DNA of 6,642 nucleotides, from the NCBI GenBank assembly GCA_021413405.1, contig JAIOQL010000659.1, forward strand, positions 1-6,642, given 5' to 3'. The notes under the pieces were generated by a model. The model was given only the letters and a program-made list of their open reading frames with translations. It was not told the DNA's origin and did no database searches. Both the position numbers and the translations under genes were made by a program. Each line of letters starts with the position of its first letter. The stretch's first letter is position 1. The stretch is from Leptospira sp. Lineage in GTDB: Bacteria; Spirochaetota; Leptospiria; Leptospirales; Leptospiraceae. Shown here piece by piece: positions 1 through 5,808 of this stretch.

Positions 1-1406
1 ACTTCAAGGATTTTAAAATTCCTTCCATTTTTTAAAGAAAGCTTATCCTTGAATTTAATGTCAAACCTTCCAAAATCAAACCCTTTAACTGATTCACAAA
101 TTTCAGTAATCTTCTGAAGAGTTTTCCCGCTGATGTCCCCTGCCCCGTCTTCGAAGATTGCTCCCTGGCAATGATTACCTGCGTTCCCAAGGAAATATTT
201 TTTCCCCTCGGGAATAATTTTCTTTAACTGCGAAAAATTTCTCTTTCTGTATACACCTGCCAGATATTTTGCTCTTGGATCATTCCAGATCAGATCCTCA
301 AGCGAGGTATTACCATCTCCGGCTACACTAGATAGGATTTTCCTGGTAACTGAAAAAATACGGCCTTTCTCACCAGGAATTTTTAACCAGAAAACTCCAT
401 ACTCCAGCGGGTAATCAATATATTCCTGAACAAGAAATGCTTCCGGAAATAAATTCATATATTGCATCATGTCAGATTCAGTCCGGATAATCCGGAATGC
501 ATTTCCCCTGTGCCCTTTATCAGGTTTTACTACAAATGGAAATACGAATTTGTTCTTCCGGATTGTATTCAGTATTTCCATTTCACTGACTTTTCTCCGG
601 TCAGAAATTCTTATCTGGCGCGCAAAATTTGATTTATGGTCTGAGAAAACCCCAAGCATTTCAAATTTTGAATCAAAGCTCATTCCGCCAAAAGGAAAAC
701 AGGGGTTTACAACACTGATTGCGGTAGGCGGAACCCTACGCCTGATACAGATCCAGATATAGAAGAAAACTATCGGGAAGTAGAAGATATATGAAGGCCA
801 GAATTCCCAATAACGGTAAGAAACTAACCTGGAATAAAAAAGTTTCCATCCGGAAGGCCTGAGCGTGGTTTTTACAATTTGGATAGCCAGAAGGAATCCT
901 GCGAAACTCAGGAATAAAGCCAGGAAATTAGAAACTTTGAGAAATTTGACAAAAAAATCAAGACTTAAATTGATTCCATTGTAAACGAGATAAACCCAGA
1001 GAACAGCAAGAAAAGCGCTTAACGTACTAAACAAAAGAAAATTCATTCGGTTTTTCCCGCAAAGATAATAGATAATGAATCTTGTCCCGGGAGTGAATCT
1101 TGCTGCAATAATTGCATAAATCTGAAGCCTCGAAAACCAGCCCTCTGCGATTCTGATCCATTCTATCTGCTCCGCTTTTTTGGTGAGTTTTTCAATTTTA
1201 TTCCCGACGAAGGGAATTCTTTCGGCATACCTCCCGAGAATATAATTCAGAACATCTCCAACAAGAATGCCTCCGGCAAGTGAAAAGAGTCCTTCAGCCA
1301 GTGAAATTTTTCCTTCGCGTACCAGAGTGAGTCCGGTGAAGACTGTCGGATCTTCCAGAACAAAAGTAGAAAAGAAAAGAGAGATCAGAATAAATAGATT
1401 GCTCAT
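1..1406 (-). CDS. DedA/VTT membrane domain fused to an ATP-grasp ligase (3' end cut by window edge)
   Basis: One uninterrupted frame of 468 codons runs from ATG at 1406 off the left edge; I translated it by hand. Residues 1-175 look like a DedA/VTT membrane domain: hydrophobic start, acidic residues in LEDP (18-20), GDVLNYILGR (50-59) and the family signature RFTPGTR (103-109), then hydrophobic stretches near 123-142 and 160-178. Residues about 197-224 (YWEFWP then an aromatic membrane segment ending CIRRR) lead into an ATP-grasp region. That region shows VVKPD with the candidate ATP-binding lysine K294, a glycine-rich loop GHRGNA (298-303), the hinge VQEYID (326-331), GNHCQGAIFEDG (410-421), and FDFGRFDIKF with ILE at the very end (443-468), where the metal-binding Glu and Asn are expected. 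ATP-grasp enzymes join a carboxylate to an amine or thiol using ATP; DedA proteins include membrane lipid-carrier flippases. The substrate is unknown. The ribosome site is weak, but no other start lies between 1406 and the upstream in-frame stop at 1473-1475. Confidence 0.85.
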   Translation of the reverse strand, partial: MSNLFILISLFFSTFVLEDPTVFTGLTLVREGKISLAEGLFSLAGGILVGDVLNYILGRYAERIPFVGNKIEKLTKKAEQIEWIRIAEGWFSRLQIYAIIAARFTPGTRFIIYYLCGKNRMNFLLFSTLSAFLAVLWVYLVYNGINLSLDFFVKFLKVSNFLALFLSFAGFLLAIQIVKTTLRPSGWKLFYSRLVSYRYWEFWPSYIFYFPIVFFYIWICIRRRVPPTAISVVNPCFPFGGMSFDSKFEMLGVFSDHKSNFARQIRISDRRKVSEMEILNTIRKNKFVFPFVVKPDKGHRGNAFRIIRTESDMMQYMNLFPEAFLVQEYIDYPLEYGVFWLKIPGEKGRIFSVTRKILSSVAGDGNTSLEDLIWNDPRAKYLAGVYRKRNFSQLKKIIPEGKKYFLGNAGNHCQGAIFEDGAGDISGKTLQKITEICESVKGFDFGRFDIKFKDKLSLKNGRNFKILE

Positions 1407-1520
1407 ATTTTTTCTATAAATTACACTTTTAGGACCGCAATCAGCGCAAAGACGAAATTTTTGAACCTGGGATTATCGTTTACAAAATACACAAAATATG
1501 ATAGTATTTTTTCAGTGTCT

Positions 1521-1566
1521 GCGCGGGCCCACTAACCCGCCCCCCACCCGAAACAGGGGCGGGGCC
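1521..1566. repeat. G+C-rich intergenic inverted repeat, possibly an interspersed element
   Basis: CCCGCCCC (1536-1543) pairs perfectly with GGGGCGGG (1556-1563) around a 12-base loop. CCCGC (1536-1540) can pair instead with GCGGG (1523-1527), so two mutually exclusive stems are possible. The block is far richer in G+C than the A+T-rich sequence on both sides. No U-run follows on either strand, so it is not a standard intrinsic terminator. From memory it resembles repetitive G+C-rich blocks between leptospiral genes; I could not check that. Confidence 0.5.
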
Positions 1567-1621
1567 GCCTCTCAAAAATTTGTCGGACTAAAGTCTTTTA
1601 CGAAAATTTTCCCGCAAAATT

Positions 1622-1645
1622 CCATTGGATCAAAATTGCCAATGG
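1622..1645 (-). terminator. Weak candidate terminator after speE
   Basis: On the minus strand CCATTGG, a 10-base loop and CCAATGG form a perfect 7-bp stem starting 46 bases after the speE stop codon, followed by AATTTTG. The U-run is only four bases and the stem is not G+C-rich, so termination would be inefficient at best. Confidence 0.25.
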
Positions 1646-1690
1646 GCATTTCTGGCATTTACTGAAAACTGAATTTTTGTCTAACAGTTG

Positions 1691-2536
1691 CTATTTGCTT
1701 CTTTTCACAAATTTCTTTGCAAACTCAGGCAATACAAACGCGGCCTTATGCAATTCAGTTGAATAATAACGCAATCCTTTTGGCAGTCTCTTGATATCTG
1801 GTTCGACTTTGTAGGGATTAACTTTATTTGATAAAAAGGTAAACCCGATGATTCCTGACGGATAGGTCGGAATTGTAGTATAATAATATCCGTATTCTTT
1901 ATAAACTTTCGGAATGAATTCAAAAAGAGCTTTGATAATGTCACCATGGTAGAAAAAACTCTCTGCCTGTGTAGAACAGATACCTATGTCACGCAACGCA
2001 CCTTCCATCCCACGATAAAAGGGTTCCCTGAAAAGAACTTCAGCCGGACCAATCGGATCTGACGAATCACAAATTATTACATCGAATTTTTTTTTATTCT
2101 TTTTCACATACTTTGCACCGTCTTCGTATGCGTGAACTACCCTTTTATCAGACATAGCCTTTGCAATTGCCGGAAAATGCTTTCTTGAAATATCCACAAC
2201 GCCTTTATCAATCTCGCAAAGATGAACTTCCTTAACAGAACTGTGTTTCAGAACCTCGCGGACAGTCCCACCATCTCCACCACCCACAACAAGAACATAC
2301 TCAGGATTTGGATGGCTCATCATAGGAACATGAGTAATCATTTCATGATAGGAAAACTCATCGCTTTCCGTCATCATAATGACTCCGTCCAAAGTGAAAA
2401 CTTTCCCGAATGCCTGGGTTTCAAAAACGTCTATCTGTTGAAAAGGAGTTTTAATGCTATCGAGGGTCTTAACGACCCTCATTTTCATGGCACGCCCGTT
2501 TTTTAATTCAAGCTGTTCGTCTAACCAGAGTTCCAT
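1691..2536 (-). CDS. speE: Spermidine synthase (polyamine aminopropyltransferase)
   Basis: The enzyme transfers the aminopropyl group of decarboxylated AdoMet to putrescine, giving spermidine and methylthioadenosine in the cytoplasm. The 281-residue product has the usual family length. It shows the N-terminal beta domain with LDGVIMMTESDEFSYHEMITH (49-69, split here by the family's conserved Asp, Glu, Tyr and His), the dcAdoMet-binding loop VVGGGDGGTVREVL (83-96), an acidic ribose-binding position in CEID (107-110), EDGAKYV (138-144), and the catalytic DSSDP (157-161), where most relatives have DSTDP. YYYTTIPTYPSG and IGF near 217-231 are the expected C-terminal motif. ATG at 2536 fits the family N-terminus, but no Shine-Dalgarno sequence precedes it. 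The cistron follows the SET/SpeD fusion after four tandem stop codons, so translational coupling is likely. Last gene of the polyamine operon. Confidence 0.95.
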   Translation of the reverse strand: MELWLDEQLELKNGRAMKMRVVKTLDSIKTPFQQIDVFETQAFGKVFTLDGVIMMTESDEFSYHEMITHVPMMSHPNPEYVLVVGGGDGGTVREVLKHSSVKEVHLCEIDKGVVDISRKHFPAIAKAMSDKRVVHAYEDGAKYVKKNKKKFDVIICDSSDPIGPAEVLFREPFYRGMEGALRDIGICSTQAESFFYHGDIIKALFEFIPKVYKEYGYYYTTIPTYPSGIIGFTFLSNKVNPYKVEPDIKRLPKGLRYYSTELHKAAFVLPEFAKKFVKRSK

Positions 2537-2548
2537 TTATTACTACTA
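2537..2548 (-). other. Four tandem in-frame stop codons separating the SET-SpeD fusion from speE
   Basis: Read on the minus strand, the fusion ends with TAG TAG TAA TAA and the next triplet is the speE ATG. All are in one frame, so the two coding regions would form a single polypeptide if the stops were removed. No purine-rich ribosome site is visible in or just before the spacer, which suggests that speE initiates through ribosomes finishing the upstream cistron. Confidence 0.9.
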
Positions 2549-3406
2549 AAATCTATTTGTGACGGTCATTCGCATCTTTCCGCCCTTGAAATATTTTTTT
2601 GTGAACTCCGAAGCGATTTTAGGATCATACTCTTTGCATGAGAAAATGTCGATATAAGATGTGTTCGACTCATTTGCAAAATGAGCTGAGATGCAGGATG
2701 TCTCGATTAGCTGAAACATGGAATAGCCTGCAACTCTGTCATCTTCCCCAAAATAAACAACATTGCATTCTCCGAACCGTTTCATTTCGATCAAATCGCA
2801 GAGTTCATAAACATACTTTTTTATTGCATCTGCATCACGAATTGTATCCGGATCGCAATTTTCGAGATCGATGCTTGTGAGGAGTCCCCATGCACCGGCT
2901 TCAAATTTTGGAGACACGCGAAGATCAGAATCTGAATCAACTTTTCTCTGGATATAGTCTGAAAAATAGCCATTGTATCTTTCACGGATTTCCGGACGGA
3001 GGAACCCGTTTTTCTTTCTGGCAAATGTCCTGTTCATTGCAGGATCATATGTAATTTCTTCCCCTTCAGGAATATCTCTCATTGCCACAAGTGCAATCTG
3101 CCCGTTGAAACCACAATTTGGATTTGAGCTGTGTTTAATCAGATTGATTGAATCCGGACCATCGTCATGCACCGGTGTTAAAAGATACAGGTCTTCGCTG
3201 ATCTGGTGTGTAGTTCCTTGCTCAATGAGGTCAGGAAGCTCATCTCTGTGAACAACTCTCCCGCCCCAAACGGCGACAGATTCACCTTTTTTAACACCCG
3301 AATTCGCGATAACGGAGTATTCTCCGGGAACATTTTCGAGGATATCGAGTTTTTTCGAAACATAGGAAAAACTGGAAACGATTTTGCTTTTATTTTTTAT
3401 CTTCAT
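2546..3406 (-). CDS. SET domain fused to a divergent SpeD (AdoMet decarboxylase-like) domain
   Basis: The product is 286 residues. Residues about 22-125 are a SET-like domain: GEYSVIA (28-34), GESVAVWGG (41-49), INLIKHSSNPNCGF (87-100) and MRDIPEGEEITYDP (109-122). Residues about 170-286 match SpeD in layout: WGLLTSIDLENCD (173-185), then YSMFQLIETSCISAHFANE (228-246) and SYIDIFSCK (250-258). Aligned on Thermotoga-type numbering, S55, the pyruvoyl serine S63, H68 and C83 correspond to S229, S237, H242 and C257, so self-cleavage at T236-S237 looks possible. The SET part has Lys for the usual Asn before HS, and Pro122 where the catalytic Tyr normally stands, so methyltransferase activity is doubtful. 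I chose ATG 3406: it overlaps the upstream stop (TGATG) and has GGAG ten bases ahead. An in-frame start at 3460 would add 18 basic residues read from the neighbouring gene. The function is unproven; a changed-specificity pyruvoyl decarboxylase is the favoured guess. Confidence 0.85.
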   Translation of the reverse strand: MKIKNKSKIVSSFSYVSKKLDILENVPGEYSVIANSGVKKGESVAVWGGRVVHRDELPDLIEQGTTHQISEDLYLLTPVHDDGPDSINLIKHSSNPNCGFNGQIALVAMRDIPEGEEITYDPAMNRTFARKKNGFLRPEIRERYNGYFSDYIQRKVDSDSDLRVSPKFEAGAWGLLTSIDLENCDPDTIRDADAIKKYVYELCDLIEMKRFGECNVVYFGEDDRVAGYSMFQLIETSCISAHFANESNTSYIDIFSCKEYDPKIASEFTKKYFKGGKMRMTVTNRF

Positions 3407-3687
3407 CAGACGCTTTCTCCATAGCCAAAAGTGTAATCTTTGCCGTTTAATTCGATCCAAGGAGATGGTTCGAGAGATAGTAGACCGGCAAATATCTCAG
3501 TTTTGATGAGCAGATCACCGCAGAAGCGGAAGATTATGCTCAAAAGACCCAGTGAGACCTTATTCAAGGTCCCTAAGAAGGTGTCTGTGAAATCATTCAC
3601 AGAGATTTTCTGGATTTTTATAGATTTTTTTGTAAGGAGGGAACCGTCTGGTTCCTCTCTCTCGTCTTTACCAAGTGGATCCGTCAA
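3406..3687 (-). CDS. Small 93-residue protein of unknown function inside the polyamine operon
   Basis: I do not recognise this protein. It fills the space between speD and the SET-SpeD gene exactly. Its TTG start overlaps the speD stop (TTGA), and its TGA stop overlaps the next ATG (TGATG). Such double overlap is hard to explain unless the frame is translated. The first 25 residues are charged and polar (acidic DEREE followed by basic stretches). Residues about 35-70 are rich in Leu, Ile and Phe and could form amphipathic helices; they include LGLLSIIFRFCGDLLI. The tail contains SPWIEL and FGYGES. I see no signal peptide and no clear membrane span. The start has no good ribosome site, and no ATG or GTG is available in frame, so reinitiation after speD is the likely mode. 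A protein partner of one of the decarboxylases is possible but is inference only. Confidence 0.6.
   Translation of the reverse strand: MTDPLGKDEREEPDGSLLTKKSIKIQKISVNDFTDTFLGTLNKVSLGLLSIIFRFCGDLLIKTEIFAGLLSLEPSPWIELNGKDYTFGYGESV
3632..3655 (-). other. Hairpin next to an anti-Shine-Dalgarno-like tract inside the 93-residue ORF
   Basis: In the operon transcript (minus strand) a perfect 6-bp stem GGAACC/GGTTCC with loop AGAC is followed directly by CTCCTTAC. The CCTCCTTA there is the same as the 16S rRNA 3' tail. It lies about 35 to 55 bases inside the small ORF. It may simply encode Gly-Ser-Leu-Leu-Thr; a regulatory role is only possible. Confidence 0.35.
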
Positions 3688-4070
3688 GTTGACACCGGCT
3701 TGTGATGAAGTTCCACACCGAGGTTTAGAACTCCACGATTCATTTCAACAACTGAAATGTTTTTGGCTTTGAGCTTATCCCGAAGATGAGTCAAGGCCGC
3801 CTGGTTATCAATGAGGTCACCGCAGGTGAATATATCCAAAGCACAATAGCCATACTCAGGCCAAGTGTGGATACTAAAATGGGATTCAGAGACCACAACC
3901 ATTCCGCTCACGCCATGTGGGGAAAACTTATGAAACACTGGTTTGACTACTGTCGCTCCAGAAAGTTCCACTGCTTCGAGCATGATGTCTTCAATCAGTT
4001 CCTGATTGTTGATGATCTCCCGATCGCAATCATATAATTCTGCTATTACGTGTTTTCCGAGTGCGTTCAC
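3684..4070 (-). CDS. speD: S-adenosylmethionine decarboxylase proenzyme, prokaryotic class 1B
   Basis: This pyruvoyl enzyme converts AdoMet to decarboxylated AdoMet, the aminopropyl donor used by SpeE. The 128-residue length and residue numbering match the small Thermotoga/Bacillus-type proenzyme. MNALGKHVIAELYDCD opens the fold, HGVSG holds S55, SESHFSIHTWPEYGY holds the E62-S63 self-cleavage bond and H68, and ALDIFTCG holds C83. Cleavage would give a 62-residue beta chain and a 66-residue alpha chain with an N-terminal pyruvoyl group. The start is GTG at 4070, the only standard start that gives the conserved N-terminus. A strong GGGAGG (4092-4087) lies 16 bases away, further than usual; a GAG nine bases upstream may serve instead. 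It is the first gene of the operon, and its stop overlaps the next start by TTGA. The divergent gene begins 260 bases away at 4331. Confidence 0.96.
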   Translation of the reverse strand: MNALGKHVIAELYDCDREIINNQELIEDIMLEAVELSGATVVKPVFHKFSPHGVSGMVVVSESHFSIHTWPEYGYCALDIFTCGDLIDNQAALTHLRDKLKAKNISVVEMNRGVLNLGVELHHKPVST

Positions 4071-4330
4071 TTTATTGGTCTCAATGCCTCCCTGCTTTCA
4101 ATTAGAATTTTCTATATATTTTAAAAGATGACTCTGAAATAGCTAAATATAAAAAGTCAACATAATATTTATATTTAACTAAAAAAAATTACATTTTTAC
4201 TTAATTTTTCGAATCAATCGGAAAAAAAATAAAGCAAAATGGAAAAAAAGAAACTTTTTATATAAATCCAGCCGGAAATCACTGACCAAATGTTTTGTCT
4301 TAATATGTTTATTGAAAAGGCTCAGGTAAA
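4071..4330. promoter_or_regulatory. A+T-rich divergent intergenic region carrying the speD operon and thioredoxin-like gene promoters
   Basis: No gene is credible here. The core (about 4105-4270) is extremely A+T-rich, with A-tracts at 4181-4188, 4222-4229 and 4243-4249 and T-tracts at 4194-4198 and 4205-4209. The A-tract centres lie about 41 and 20.5 bases apart, close to whole helical turns, so the DNA may be bent. By position it must hold promoters for both divergent transcripts, but I could not single out a good -35/-10 pair for either. Confidence 0.5.
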
Positions 4331-4771
4331 TTGAAATCAATCAGATTCCTTGTTATCCTTTTTCTGATCGTCGGATTTGTTTCAACGTCTCAAAATTGTA
4401 AAAATAAATCACAGTCCACGGAAATTTCAGGAAGTTTCGTCTGGTACAGAAATAGAACCGAAGCTTTCCGGACTGCGGAAAGGGAAAACCGGAAAATTTT
4501 TCTATTCTTTGCTGCTGATGAATGCAAGGCCTGCGAAGAATTTCTCCTCTATCCGGAAAAATCCCCTGAAGTTAGAGAAATTTTCCAGAAATATATCCTT
4601 TTGAAAGTTAAAACCTCGGATCCGGAGTTTGAGAATTTTAAAAATGATGACCGGTTTCCGGAACTGAAAATCAAATTTCCATTCTTTGCGATTATGAACA
4701 GCTCGGAAGAATTACTTTTCAAATCTTTTGACCCTGCAGAAATCGTTCGAATTGCCGGCGGGATAAAATAA
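4331..4771 (+). CDS. Secreted or lipid-anchored thioredoxin-fold protein with a CKAC motif
   Basis: The 146-residue product begins with a basic N-terminus and a hydrophobic segment (6-17). STSQNC with C23 follows, which may be a relaxed spirochaete-type lipobox; a cleaved secretory signal is the alternative. The rest reads as a thioredoxin fold of the Thioredoxin_7/DUF255-like kind: a helix-rich lead (AFRTAERENRK), the strand IFLFFAAD (56-63), the redox motif C65-K-A-C68, a VREIFQKYILLKVK strand region (81-94), and KFPFF with Pro117 at the cis-proline place. Its likely job is periplasmic or envelope disulfide reduction or exchange; the partner is unknown. The start is TTG at 4331, the only in-frame option after the stop at 4313, with AAAAGG ten bases ahead. 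The outer-membrane protein gene follows 41 bases later, so the two are probably co-transcribed. Confidence 0.75.
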   Translation: MKSIRFLVILFLIVGFVSTSQNCKNKSQSTEISGSFVWYRNRTEAFRTAERENRKIFLFFAADECKACEEFLLYPEKSPEVREIFQKYILLKVKTSDPEFENFKNDDRFPELKIKFPFFAIMNSSEELLFKSFDPAEIVRIAGGIK

Positions 4772-4812
4772 TAAATCCGGAACACGGGGAATCCCGGTCA
4801 TTAATAAATAGG

Positions 4813-5808
4813 ATGAAATTCAAGAGTCTTTGGAAAATTCTTCTGCTTTTTCTTGCGTTCCCGTATGTCAATCCGGCTGGCGCAGAGGACAAGGGGCCCC
4901 TTGAAGTCAGGAATAACTTCCCTTTATTCCTATTATTTATGAATCCGCTTCCAGAGTCAGCAAACACGATGCAAAAAGGGAATTTTAGCCTGCTGCAAAC
5001 TGCGATGCAGTCCAATACTTCCATTTATAGCAGCAGATACAAACCTCTCTTCATGCAAGCTGATCTGGAAGTGACTAGACTTTCGTGGACATTGAATTAT
5101 GCGCTATCTGACAGAATTGAAATAGGAGCCGAGATCCCGGCTATCTACCTGAGTAAAGGTGTTATGGACTCCGGAATACATGCCTTTCATCTCGCCCTGG
5201 GTCTTCCGGATTCAAACAGGGGGTTCATAACTGATTACTCTTTCAATTTTAAACTCTATGATTATGCAAACCAGCTTATTGATGTGAAAAAGCCCACTAT
5301 AGGTGTGGGAGACGCTACTTTTAAATCAAAGATTCAGATACTTAAAGAATCAGATTTTCTTCCCTCACTTTCCTTGAGCCCTGCGATCAAAGCTCCAACG
5401 GGAAAATTGAATAACGGCACCGGAAGCGGCAAGGCGGACTATGGAAGCGGGATTCTTTTGAAAAAATCTTTCGGACCTTTCAGTATTTACCTGAATATTT
5501 TTTATATCAAGCCTGGAGAAGCCATCCATTCGACTGATGTGGCCCTCAGGGCGTATACTTCAACGACCTTCGCAGTAGAATATCACTCATCGGAAACCCT
5601 GTCCATCATTCTCCAGGCCAATGATCTATCAAGTCCCTATCGCTCAAGTGATCCGGCACTGAACGGTAGGGCTACAGAATTTTCGTTTGGATTTAAGCAA
5701 AATCTGAATAAAAAAACCATCTGGCAACTCAGTTTTACAGAAGATCTGACTCATCAAACCACACCGGATATCGGATTTAATTTCTCCTTGCGGCAGATTT
5801 TTGACTGA
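4813..5808 (+). CDS. DUF3187-type outer-membrane beta-barrel protein
   Basis: The 331-residue product has a clear signal peptide: basic start, a LLLFLAF core and a probable cleavage after A-G-A at residue 24. The mature part opens with RNNFPLFLLFMNPLPES, as in the DUF3187 family of uncharacterised outer-membrane proteins. It continues with alternating hydrophobic and polar strands, for example LSWTLNYALSDRIEIGAEIP, FGPFSIYLNIFYI and GFNFSLRQIF. Aromatic residues sit at strand ends, and the penultimate Phe at the C-terminus is consistent with a barrel-assembly signal. It contains no cysteine outside the precursor region that I can see, so it is an unlikely disulfide substrate of the thioredoxin-like protein encoded 41 bases upstream. 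ATG at 4813 is chosen for the signal peptide; the AGG directly abutting it is too close to be a normal ribosome site. No function is known. Confidence 0.75.
   Translation: MKFKSLWKILLLFLAFPYVNPAGAEDKGPLEVRNNFPLFLLFMNPLPESANTMQKGNFSLLQTAMQSNTSIYSSRYKPLFMQADLEVTRLSWTLNYALSDRIEIGAEIPAIYLSKGVMDSGIHAFHLALGLPDSNRGFITDYSFNFKLYDYANQLIDVKKPTIGVGDATFKSKIQILKESDFLPSLSLSPAIKAPTGKLNNGTGSGKADYGSGILLKKSFGPFSIYLNIFYIKPGEAIHSTDVALRAYTSTTFAVEYHSSETLSIILQANDLSSPYRSSDPALNGRATEFSFGFKQNLNKKTIWQLSFTEDLTHQTTPDIGFNFSLRQIFD

Larger units (their letters stand above)
1407..1690. other. Non-coding gap between speE and the DedA/ATP-grasp gene
   Basis: I see no credible gene in this 284-base gap. It separates two minus-strand genes. 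It holds a strongly G+C-rich inverted repeat (about 1521-1566), a short hairpin just downstream of speE (1622-1645), and A+T-rich sequence in front of the ATG at 1406. I found no convincing -35/-10 pair for the downstream gene, so read-through from the polyamine operon cannot be excluded. Confidence 0.6.

Noticed and set aside
469..762. Plus-strand 97-codon open frame
   Set aside because: It lies wholly inside the minus-strand DedA/ATP-grasp gene, whose frame shows clear family motifs on both sides.
3407..3460. Longer start (ATG at 3460) for the SET-SpeD protein
   Set aside because: The added 18 residues are highly basic and come from the overlapping small gene. The ATG at 3406 has GGAG ten bases upstream and a TGATG overlap.
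3624..3631. A7 run in frame as A AAA AAA (slippery-site-like) on the minus strand
   Set aside because: A -1 shift there meets a stop after about a dozen codons, the hairpin is upstream rather than downstream, and both flanking overlaps support the unshifted frame.
3440..3772. Plus-strand 110-codon open frame
   Set aside because: It is antisense to speD and the 93-residue gene and has no recognisable motif or context, although GTAAGGAGG on its strand looks like a ribosome site.
4155..4160. TTGACT on the minus strand as the speD -35 box
   Set aside because: No acceptable -10 hexamer lies 15 to 19 bases downstream.
4290..4334. 14-codon ORF ending in TTGA over the start of the thioredoxin-like gene
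   Set aside because: It has no ribosome site and no recognisable leader-peptide feature. The stop/start overlap may be chance; it was left out of the features.
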